36,787 nt of DNA from Verrucomicrobiota bacterium. Its GTDB lineage: Bacteria > Verrucomicrobiota > Lentisphaeria > JABSQK01 > JAJFLO01. Positions 1 to 5,978 of this stretch are shown piece after piece; position 1 is the first letter of the stretch, and every line of letters starts with the position of its first letter. The stretch is from the NCBI GenBank assembly GCA_021772615.1, contig JAJFLQ010000167.1, positions 1-36,787 of the forward strand, in the 5' to 3' direction. The notes under the pieces were generated by a model that did not search any database, was not told where the DNA came from, and worked only from the letters and a program-made list of their open reading frames with translations. Made by a program: the position numbers and the translations under genes.

Positions 1-68
1 GAAACAAGGCTATTAAGCTTGTCGACCTGCAACCGGGCGACAGCGTCGGGTTTCATCATATTACGCAT
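1..68 (-). CDS. Possible N-terminus of a downstream protein, cut by the window edge
   Basis: On the minus strand an ATG at 68 opens a frame that stays open for all 22 codons to the window edge; the peptide begins MRNMMKPDAVARL. The ATG lies 15 bases after the stop codon of the upstream thioesterase gene, as expected for the next gene of an operon. No clear ribosome binding site is seen, and ATG codons at 59 and 56 are alternative starts. The piece is too short to assign a function, and an open frame of this length could arise by chance. Confidence 0.35.
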   Translation of the reverse strand, partial: MRNMMKPDAVARLQVDKLNSLV

Positions 69-83
69 ACGTTCGGTTGCCGT

Positions 84-596
84 TCAAATTGTCTGATTCC
101 TGTCCGGCTCAGATTGCGGCCGGTCCGAGGCACCATTCTCGTGCGCTGCGATGGTCGCGTCGGGCGCGCACGCGATGCGATCAAAAACAATATCAGGCAT
201 GTCGGTTGCCGACAAATTATCGCCCGCGTTGTCCGTTTTGATCGTCACGTAAATCGTCGTCAGTCTACCGAATGCTGCAAGGATTGGTGTTCCGTCGTTC
301 ATGCAGGTGATGCGGCAGTGGTACGTAAGGGCCTTGCGTGTTTTCTTTGTGACGATCAGATGCGCTTCGAACCGATCTTCAAACCGCAGTGGACTGAAAT
401 ACGAAAAGCGTGCATCAACGCGTGGCCATCCCGAGACGAGCGCCTCGCCGCGTGGATGAACCGAGAGGTTCAGTGAGCGAAAGAATGCATGCTCGACCCG
501 CTCCATGTAGCGGAAGTAGTTCGAGTAGTGCACGATCCCGGCCATATCCGTTTCATTGAAATCGACCGTGTCGATAGTCTTGAATTCGTACGCCAA
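84..596 (-). CDS. Acyl-CoA thioesterase, 4HBT hot-dog fold (YbgC/FadM-like)
   Basis: This 170-aa protein matches the hot-dog thioesterases that hydrolyse acyl-CoA or acyl-ACP thioesters. The N-terminal motif ETDMAGIVHYSNYFRYME (residues 15-32) corresponds to the family's active-site segment, with the catalytic Asp at D17 and the following H23/Y24 and N26. The core ends near residue 127; the remaining ~43 residues are a hydrophilic tail rich in D, N and P that the family does not need. The start is TTG (596-594) with only a weak GGGA upstream. The next gene on the same strand, 42 bases upstream, is the halogenase-like flavoenzyme, so the two are probably co-transcribed. In that context it may release or edit an acyl chain in a lipid or polyketide pathway; this role is inference. 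Confidence 0.85.
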   Translation of the reverse strand: MAYEFKTIDTVDFNETDMAGIVHYSNYFRYMERVEHAFFRSLNLSVHPRGEALVSGWPRVDARFSYFSPLRFEDRFEAHLIVTKKTRKALTYHCRITCMNDGTPILAAFGRLTTIYVTIKTDNAGDNLSATDMPDIVFDRIACAPDATIAAHENGASDRPQSEPDRNQTI

Positions 597-638
597 TTGC
601 TGCTATCCCAGTTAATCTACGAGATGTGTTTCAGGTGA

Positions 639-1913
639 TTAGACGGTTACCGCCTCGCGAATGAACGGCTCGCCGTAATCTATCGTCGGCGGAAGTTCTA
701 CGTACTTGCCAATTGTAGTAAACAGATCATCCAGGTTCTTGAATACATTGCCGATAAGGCAATCGGTAAGGTCGCCCCTGAGGTGGGGATAATTCTTGAC
801 GATCGTACCGAAGTTAAACCCTTCGTCGTAGAACGCATAAACAAACTTGCGCATAACTTCGCTGCCCTGACGAAATTTTCTTGAAAATTCCGTGAACTGA
901 GCCGCGCTGAAGTCACCGGTATCAAAGCATGTATTCACGGCGTCTGCAGCCATCTCGCCGCTGACTAACGCCAGAAATATTCCGGATGAGAATATTGGAT
1001 CGAGGAACGAAAAAGCATCGCCTGCGAGGACGACGCCGTCCTTGGCGCAATACTGTGAGTGATACGAATAGTCGGCAGTCCCGTTATAACCACCGGTCTG
1101 TATTCCGTCTTTTATGCGGTCTTGAATCCACGGCGTTTTTTCAATTTCACGCCACAAAATCGTTTCGTAATCACGCGTTTCCGAGAACAAATAGTCTTTG
1201 TCGGCCACAACGCCGACGCTCACCTTATCGTTCGCCAGCGGTATGTACCAGAACCAGCCCTTGGCCGGCAGATATGAAATTGTGGTAGCTCCCTCGTCGC
1301 GTCCGGCCGCGCGCTTGGCGCCCTTGAAGTATGTCCAGATGGCGATCTTTTTCAGTTTTGCATCGGCGACACGCCATTTGTTTCGTGTCATTGTGAAGCC
1401 GGCGCGTCCACTGCAGTCAATAGTGATGGGGGCGCGATATGCCGTCTTTTCGCCGTCGCTGTCCGTCGCTATCGCACCCACGACGCAGCCATCCTCCTCA
1501 ACTGCATCAATAACACTCGTTTGTTCCAGCACTGTAACGCCTTTTTCCCGTGCATTGTTCAACAGCATCGTGTCAAACTCGGTCCGTTCAACCTGCCATG
1601 TCACCGCTGCTTCGTGGTCAAAGTGATCGGCAAAATAGAATGGCTGGGACGTCTTGCCGTCCTGGCTGACGAATTGAACGCTATGTTTTTTGACATAGGG
1701 GCCTGCGTTCAACTGGTCGATGACGCCAACTCGCTGTAAGGGGAAAAAGTTAAATGGGAGCATTGATTCACCAATGTGGTACCTGGGCATCTTCTCTTTT
1801 TCGAATAACACGACGTTCCGACCGTGTTGTGCCAGGATTGTGCCAGCTGTGGAACCCGCTGGGCCACCGCCGATCACTATTGCATCGAACTGCTTTGGAT
1901 CCGTCTTGCCCAC
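639..1913 (-). CDS. FAD-dependent halogenase-like oxidoreductase
   Basis: This 424-aa flavoprotein has a Rossmann motif GGGPAG (residues 15-20) and HIGESMLP, as in the tryptophan/phenol halogenase and geranylgeranyl-reductase superfamily. It carries the features I know as halogenase marks: WFWYIP (W220-P225, the WxWxIP motif that separates halogenases from monooxygenases), FLDPIFSSG (F303-G311, pattern FxxPxxSxG) and a lysine pair K75/K76 where PrnA has its catalytic Lys79. GDA near residue 298 is the second FAD-binding motif. The start is the GTG at 1913, preceded by AGGAG at a 9-base spacing; an in-frame start at 2042 would add 43 unconserved residues before the FAD fold. A two-component enzyme needing a flavin reductase would be expected, and none is in the window. 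Substrate unknown; a non-halogenating homologue is possible. Confidence 0.82.
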   Translation of the reverse strand: MGKTDPKQFDAIVIGGGPAGSTAGTILAQHGRNVVLFEKEKMPRYHIGESMLPFNFFPLQRVGVIDQLNAGPYVKKHSVQFVSQDGKTSQPFYFADHFDHEAAVTWQVERTEFDTMLLNNAREKGVTVLEQTSVIDAVEEDGCVVGAIATDSDGEKTAYRAPITIDCSGRAGFTMTRNKWRVADAKLKKIAIWTYFKGAKRAAGRDEGATTISYLPAKGWFWYIPLANDKVSVGVVADKDYLFSETRDYETILWREIEKTPWIQDRIKDGIQTGGYNGTADYSYHSQYCAKDGVVLAGDAFSFLDPIFSSGIFLALVSGEMAADAVNTCFDTGDFSAAQFTEFSRKFRQGSEVMRKFVYAFYDEGFNFGTIVKNYPHLRGDLTDCLIGNVFKNLDDLFTTIGKYVELPPTIDYGEPFIREAVTV

Positions 1914-1944
1914 GTAAAATCGCTCCTGTCGATCGTAATGATGC

Positions 1945-2493
1945 TCAGGCCGTCGCCGGAATCTCGACAACGTGGGCCCGCGGCCTCTCACCATCAAGCC
2001 AATGTGTGTTTCGACGTCCGCACAACGTGCGAGTTCCATCAAGTACTATCGCGGGCTTGATCAGTTGATCCGATTTCGCGCTGGGATATGCCTGAGCTTG
2101 CTTTTGTGCGTCATGGAACAGGTGCTCATGATGCCGCCGCGCGGCCGTATCCCTTCGATGTTGGCATCCCTTGCTTCGAAGGTGAAGCACGATAAATTGT
2201 TTGATACAGCCGGATTCGACCGCGTGGTCGGTGCCGTCGACATGCAAGGTGACTTGGCGAGAATATATGTCCCCATCCAGATGGCAGTTCAGTACCTTCA
2301 AGTGCAGCTTGCCCTTGTAAAATCCCTTCGGCGTGGGCGTTTCGCCATTCGATAATAATTCAAAATATCTTGGCGAAAGGCTTGATCGTCTTGGTGTTCT
2401 CGAACGGGTATTGTGAAGGCTGTAATCGGACAACGATACGACTGATAATATGCGGTAAGCGAATATGACGGGGACGTGTTGCTTATACCACAC
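1945..2493 (-). CDS. Unrecognised ORF upstream of the halogenase-like gene (doubtful)
   Basis: The 655 bases between the flavoenzyme and the VOC gene contain one long minus-strand frame of 182 codons (GTG start) ending 31 bases before the flavoenzyme start. The middle part (about residues 38-100) has natural-looking codon choice and alternating polar/apolar residues, for example YKGKLHLKVLN and RQVTLHVDGTD, which suggests beta strands. The C-terminal third is rich in R, H and Q and looks like an out-of-frame reading; another minus frame from about 2190 downward (FTFEARDANIEG) reads more naturally. This could be a frameshifted small gene or no gene at all. No family is recognised and no good ribosome binding site precedes the GTG. 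Confidence 0.22.
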   Translation of the reverse strand: MWYKQHVPVIFAYRILSVVSLSDYSLHNTRSRTPRRSSLSPRYFELLSNGETPTPKGFYKGKLHLKVLNCHLDGDIYSRQVTLHVDGTDHAVESGCIKQFIVLHLRSKGCQHRRDTAARRHHEHLFHDAQKQAQAYPSAKSDQLIKPAIVLDGTRTLCGRRNTHWLDGERPRAHVVEIPATA

Positions 2494-2568
2494 CGGCAGG
2501 CTTCCTGATAACGCACCGATGATTGTCGTCTACAAGCTTTTCATCCACTACAATGGGAGAACAAAACC

Positions 2569-2937
2569 ATGACAATGAAGAGAGTCATTGTATTTGTCGC
2601 TGACGCCATTGCGTGTGCGACGTTTTATCGTGATAAACTGGGATTAAGGCCGGTCGGCGAATGGTCTGACGAATGGGCCGAGGTCGAGGGCGGAAGCTGT
2701 CACCTGGCCTTTCATCAGGCATACATTGAGGACAAGAAAGTCAGTCGACCCACTGGATCTCCAATGAATCCACACAAGATCGTCTTCACCGTGGATGATG
2801 TGGCGTCGAAGCGGGCAGAATTGCTGGAAAAAGGGGTGCGGATGGACGAGATTCTAACTTTCGATGAGCTGGACGCTTTAGTCTTGTGTGACGGGTACGA
2901 TGTAGAAGGGCATCGATTCCAGCTATGCAATCGTTAG
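2569..2937 (+). CDS. VOC-superfamily (glyoxalase/bleomycin-resistance-like) protein
   Basis: A 122-aa single-module vicinal-oxygen-chelate protein. It starts with the beta-strand/helix pair VIVFVADAIACATFYRDKLGL and ends with GYDVEGHRFQLCN, where E115-G-H-R-F resembles the usual end of the second beta-alpha-beta-beta-beta motif carrying the C-terminal Glu metal ligand. The first-strand His seen in lyases is replaced, so glyoxalase I activity cannot be assumed. The ATG has a clear GGGAGA seven bases upstream. It stands alone, with the diverging flavoenzyme locus on the left and the EI24 gene 140 bases to the right. Such single-domain proteins bind or modify small molecules; the substrate is unknown. 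Confidence 0.85.
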   Translation: MTMKRVIVFVADAIACATFYRDKLGLRPVGEWSDEWAEVEGGSCHLAFHQAYIEDKKVSRPTGSPMNPHKIVFTVDDVASKRAELLEKGVRMDEILTFDELDALVLCDGYDVEGHRFQLCNR

Positions 2938-3077
2938 CTGCCATGTGGAGTCTGCTGCTGCATGGCTTCCCGTCGCGGCGCCGAATCCCTGAACTACATT
3001 GGTTTCAGAAGCAGATGGTGAGGGCATAACCCGCGCCGTCGCAGCAGTTCGAGACGTGTCCAGAACAGGTAAATCAA

Positions 3078-3884
3078 TTGCTTAGGTACGTTACCGGTAT
3101 AAAGGCCGGATTACAGGACTTGGCCGTAGCTCATCGACTCGTCGTCAAACGACGAATGTGGCGGCTGATCATGCTTCCGGGATTACTCAGCGCAGCCTAT
3201 TTTCCCGCGGTCGTGGCGTTTACGCTGGTGGCGATGACCAGGGTTGGGATATTCATCAACGAACGGGTGATGCCGGAATGGATGCGGTCGACGGTTGTTA
3301 CAGCGTTGCTTCTGGGAATTCTCTACATCATAGGATTCGTAACGGGTTTTCTGTTGTACCGCACCGTAATCATGATTGTCTACTCGCCCGCCCTTGGCTA
3401 CATGTCGGAAGCTGTCGAGAAACAGTTGGGCGGAACTATGTCTCCCGAGTTCAGCTGTCGCGGCTTTGCCTATGATGCTATACGGGGCTCTTCGCTCAGC
3501 ATATTAACGTTTGTTTTATCGGTTGCTGTATTCGGACTCTGCTGGATAATTTCGTTATTGCCGTTGGTCGGAGCTGTGGTGTCTGTGTTTCTGCTGCCGC
3601 TGTCGCAAATGTACCTGGCAGGCGTTGGATTTTCGGATCCGGCTCTGGAAAGACGCCGCTACAGCGTTCGCCGTTCACTGGGGTTTTGCTGGAAAAACCG
3701 TGGCAGATTGATCGGCCACGGTTTGGGATTTTCGTTACTGTTGGCTATACCGCTGATCGGTTGGTTTCTGGCACCGAGCTACGGTATCATCGCCGGGACA
3801 GTGGGCGTTGTGTCGGTGCTGAAGGCGGACGCCATGCCGGAAGATGGAATGGTAGACGCCACTCCCGCGGCAACCACAGATTGA
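3078..3884 (+). CDS. EI24-domain integral membrane protein (CysZ-like superfamily)
   Basis: A 268-aa inner-membrane protein of the EI24 family, related to the sulfate transporter CysZ. A short cytoplasmic amphipathic start is followed by hydrophobic blocks at roughly residues 32-55, 72-108, 138-178 and 212-248. The spacing, and the YRTVIMIVYSPALGYMSEAVE segment in the middle (kept here as a motif around residues 93-113), are like other EI24 proteins. The start is TTG (3078) with AGG about nine bases upstream; a later Met would cut into the conserved N-terminus. No sulfate-assimilation genes are nearby, so a role in sulfate uptake is not supported by context. No terminator is evident downstream. 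Confidence 0.75.
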   Translation: MLRYVTGIKAGLQDLAVAHRLVVKRRMWRLIMLPGLLSAAYFPAVVAFTLVAMTRVGIFINERVMPEWMRSTVVTALLLGILYIIGFVTGFLLYRTVIMIVYSPALGYMSEAVEKQLGGTMSPEFSCRGFAYDAIRGSSLSILTFVLSVAVFGLCWIISLLPLVGAVVSVFLLPLSQMYLAGVGFSDPALERRRYSVRRSLGFCWKNRGRLIGHGLGFSLLLAIPLIGWFLAPSYGIIAGTVGVVSVLKADAMPEDGMVDATPAATTD

Positions 3885-4022
3885 TACGCTGCGGCAGAGA
3901 TTGAGACGTTTCTCCAGGAGAGGTATTGAAACCGGAATTATGATGAGACAAAATATTACCAGGAAGAGGACAGCTGCGGCGGCGAGATCGTTGCCGGACG
4001 ATCTGACTATAGCGAGAACGGT

Positions 4023-4052
4023 GACATGACATTGTTGACAGGATTGACATTG
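4023..4052 (+). repeat. Left flanking repeat of the four-helix-bundle gene
   Basis: This stretch contains CATGACATTGTTGACAGG followed by ATTGACATTG. A close, gapped copy lies immediately after the gene at 4898-4928 (CATGACATGATTGACC followed by TTATTGACATCG). The pair flank the gene in the same orientation with ATTGACAT.G shared exactly. Such short TTGAC-rich repeats could be the borders of a mobile cassette, but both are simple sequence and chance convergence is possible. Confidence 0.5.
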
Positions 4053-4111
4053 CGGACCGTATTGACAGAAGCGAGTGGATCGGCCGTGGCAGGTTTGTCG
4101 TGGATGGCGGA

Positions 4112-4125
4112 GTCCGCGCGCGGAC
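4112..4125. repeat. Perfect 14-bp palindrome upstream of the four-helix-bundle gene
   Basis: GTCCGCGCGCGGAC is a perfect palindrome ending three bases before the AGGAGG ribosome binding site at 4129. It could be a protein-binding operator or could form a hairpin in the mRNA just upstream of the start. No partner protein can be named. Confidence 0.45.
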
Positions 4126-4143
4126 CGCAGGAGGCGTGTTGCT

Positions 4144-4893
4144 GTGCCTGAATTATTTGATAAACATGGTGGTTTTCGCAGGCTGCACTCCTTTACGCTG
4201 GCCACGATCGTTTAGATCGAGACGTTGCGGTTTTGCCGGCGTTTTCTCACGCATAACGTACGCGACGGGAAGGTGAAGGTCTACGATCCGAAGGAGCGTC
4301 AGTACGACCAGATGACCCAGGCCGCCCGCAGCGGCCGACAAAACATTATCGAAGGGTCGGAACGCGCGGCGACCTCTAAAGATACCGAAATGAAGCTTAC
4401 GGACGTGGCTCGTGCGAGCCTGAGTGAGTTGCGCGGCGATTATGAGATCGTGATCCTCGACCGGAACGAACTCCCGTGGTCGGTGCATTCTGCGGAGGCA
4501 AAGGCTGTGAACGCCGTATCACTCGATCCGGCGCCGTTTACGGACGATATGGTCCACGAGTCGGCGAAGCACGCACTGGAGCAGCGCAAGAAGTACGTGC
4601 GGTGGCTTGATGCGGACAATGCCGTGGTGGTGGCCAACGCGATGCTTATTATCATTGGCCGCGCCATGAGCATGCTGAAGAACCAGATTGAGGCGCAAGG
4701 CAGCGCGTTTGAGAAAGCCGGCGGCTTCCGCGAACGACTCACTGCCAAACGCCTCGAGGCCCGGGAAAAGGAGAAGGAGCCGTCGCCGGAATGCCCGCAA
4801 TGCAGCAAGCCCATGCGCCGGCGCAGCTCTGCTCGAGGGGAGTTCTGGGGGTGCTCGGGGTTCCCGGACTGCAAAGGAACGCGTCCGATATGA
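4144..4893 (+). pseudogene. Four-helix-bundle protein with C4 zinc-finger suffix, interrupted by an in-frame amber codon
   Basis: The protein belongs to the S23/IVP-like four-helix-bundle family. The signature DQMTQAARSGRQNIIEGS lies about 60-78 codons in, and TDVARASLSELRGDYE follows. The C-terminus carries CPQC...GEFWGCSGFPDCKG, a topoisomerase-type C4 zinc finger, the known 'four helix bundle suffix' arrangement. The start is GTG 4144, with a perfect AGGAGG nine bases upstream, reading VPELFDKHGGFRRLHSF. A TAG at 4213-4215 interrupts this frame after 23 codons; family resemblance continues on both sides (FTLATIV, stop, IETLRFCRRF), so the stop sits inside the conserved first helix where relatives, from memory, have Tyr. 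Re-initiation at TTG 4225 would make a 222-aa protein lacking part of helix 1. A nonsense mutation, a sequencing error or readthrough are the options. Confidence 0.75.
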
Positions 4894-4897
4894 GCGG

Positions 4898-4928
4898 CAT
4901 GACATGATTGACCTTATTGACATCGTTG
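4898..4928 (+). repeat. Right flanking repeat of the four-helix-bundle gene
   Basis: Gapped direct copy of the repeat at 4023-4052, starting five bases after the stop codon of the four-helix-bundle gene. It shares CATGACAT, TTGAC and ATTGACAT with the left copy. It runs directly into a run of GTCAAT units, the reverse complement of the ATTGAC core, so the right flank carries both orientations. Confidence 0.5.
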
Positions 4929-4944
4929 TCAAGCCCGTCACCCC

Positions 4945-4978
4945 GTCAATCACGTCAATCACGTCAATCACGTCAACA
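4945..4978 (+). repeat. Tandem 9-bp repeat, GTCAATCAC x3 plus a partial unit
   Basis: Three exact head-to-tail copies of GTCAATCAC (4945-4953, 4954-4962, 4963-4971) are followed by a partial GTCAAC. The preceding CCGTCA elements look like degenerate units. Copy number in such arrays is prone to slippage. There are no spacers, so this is not a CRISPR array. Confidence 0.9.
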
Positions 4979-5047
4979 TGGTCATTAAACGCGCCGCTTC
5001 CGAGGATGCGGAGGTGACTGTGTCGGTTCGAACCATTATGGAGCGCG

Positions 5048-5716
5048 ATGCCGCGACGCAAACAAAAGCTGTGTGATGATGATCGCACATATCCCGGGCG
5101 GATCACCCCCGGCGATATTGCCAAAGGCTATGACGAACTCGCAGAGCAATGGAACAGCGACACGTTTCCGAGGCACAACGGTGTCGAACAACATCAGCGT
5201 GCCGTCGCGTTCGTAGCCGACAAAGGCGGTGCGCTGGACATCGGTTGCGGTAGCAGCGGAAGAATCATCGACCTTTTACTAAGTCATGGTTTCGACGTCG
5301 AGGGCCTCGATTTTTCGCGGCGCATGATTGCGTTGGCCAAGAAACGTCATCCGGACGTTATGTTCTACCAGGCGGATATCCGCGACTGGGAGTTTTCTCG
5401 AAAATACGATTTCATTTCGGCGTGGGACAGCATCTGGCATCTCCCATTGGCTGATCAGGAACCCGTGCTGCGCAAGATTCTGGACGGCCTGGCGCCGGGC
5501 GGTGTCTGCATTTTTTCGACTGGCGGCCTGGATGCGCCTTCGGAAAAAGTCGACTCGGCCATGGGGCCGCCGATGTACTACAGTGTGCTCGGCATTCCTG
5601 AAACGTTAAAGCTGCTCTCCGAGTCCGCATGTGTTTGCAGACATCTGGAGTATGATCAGTATCCCGAATTGCATCTCTTCATCATTGCGCAGAAGACCGG
5701 AAAAGCTGTGGACTGA
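5048..5716 (+). CDS. Class I SAM-dependent methyltransferase
   Basis: A 222-aa Rossmann methyltransferase. Motif I, ALDIGCGSSGRIIDLL, lies at about residues 59-74 and binds S-adenosylmethionine. The acidic residue ending strand 2 is in VEGLDFSRRM (D86). The strand 3 motif is FYQADIRDW, strand 4 is YDFISAWDSIWHLP, and the post-motif LRKILDGLAPGGVCIFSTGG is typical of small-molecule methyltransferases. The ATG at 5048 has GGAG about five bases upstream. The acceptor cannot be inferred from the sequence. It follows the tandem repeats of the four-helix-bundle cassette and is followed by a 59-codon ORF, with no operon logic evident. Confidence 0.9.
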   Translation: MPRRKQKLCDDDRTYPGRITPGDIAKGYDELAEQWNSDTFPRHNGVEQHQRAVAFVADKGGALDIGCGSSGRIIDLLLSHGFDVEGLDFSRRMIALAKKRHPDVMFYQADIRDWEFSRKYDFISAWDSIWHLPLADQEPVLRKILDGLAPGGVCIFSTGGLDAPSEKVDSAMGPPMYYSVLGIPETLKLLSESACVCRHLEYDQYPELHLFIIAQKTGKAVD

Positions 5717-5751
5717 TACAATCCGGGCTGTGTATTCTCAATTTTCGCGGC

Positions 5752-5931
5752 ATGGATGAACCGAACGAGATCGTGTTCGAGCGAGGATGGCCCGAATTGA
5801 TTGTCGATATCGTCATCGACATCTCATATCACACCGGGCCACTCATGATTGTTGCCGACAGTGGAAACCATCCAGTCATCATATCATCGCTTACCGACAG
5901 GGTTAGCCTCCTGACGACGTGGAATCACTAA
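5752..5931 (+). CDS. Small hypothetical ORF, 59 aa
   Basis: A short plus-strand frame from ATG 5752 to TAA 5929-5931, starting MDEPNEIVFERGWPELIVD. It fills most of the gap between the methyltransferase and the HEAT-repeat gene. The composition is protein-like, with a hydrophobic beta-strand pattern (IVDIVIDIS, LMIVAD, PVIISS), and only one frame is open over it. There is no clear ribosome binding site, and no family is recognised. It could be a real small protein or the remnant of a larger one. Confidence 0.35.
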   Translation: MDEPNEIVFERGWPELIVDIVIDISYHTGPLMIVADSGNHPVIISSLTDRVSLLTTWNH

Positions 5932-5978
5932 CGTTTTGCCCGATATGCAACCGTAATCCATGAAACGCCGGTACATGC

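Larger units (their letters stand above)
3885..4143 (+). other. Intergenic stretch before the four-helix-bundle cassette
   Basis: No credible gene is seen here. The right half carries TTGACA-type repeats (4023-4052 and again TTGACA at 4071-4076), a 14-base palindrome at 4112-4125 and the AGGAGG ribosome binding site (4129-4134) of the next gene. The minus-strand frame spanning it is arginine/cysteine-rich and crosses the end of the EI24 gene, so it is judged a shadow. Confidence 0.5.

Noticed and set aside
1972..2355. 127-codon plus-strand frame in the gap before the VOC gene
   Set aside because: No ribosome binding site and no domain; the minus strand gives the more protein-like reading in the same stretch.
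3735..4205. 156-codon minus-strand frame over the EI24 gene end and the gap
   Set aside because: Cysteine/arginine-rich, no recognisable domain, overlaps the conserved EI24 C-terminus.
4213..4215. Amber codon read as a sense codon (recoding) in the four-helix-bundle gene
   Set aside because: TAG is used as an ordinary stop by other genes in the window (the VOC gene, the GNAT 3' frame, the SUMF1 gene at 18365), so general recoding is unlikely.
4945..4978. CRISPR array
   Set aside because: Units are 9 bases, directly abutting with no spacers, and no cas genes are present.
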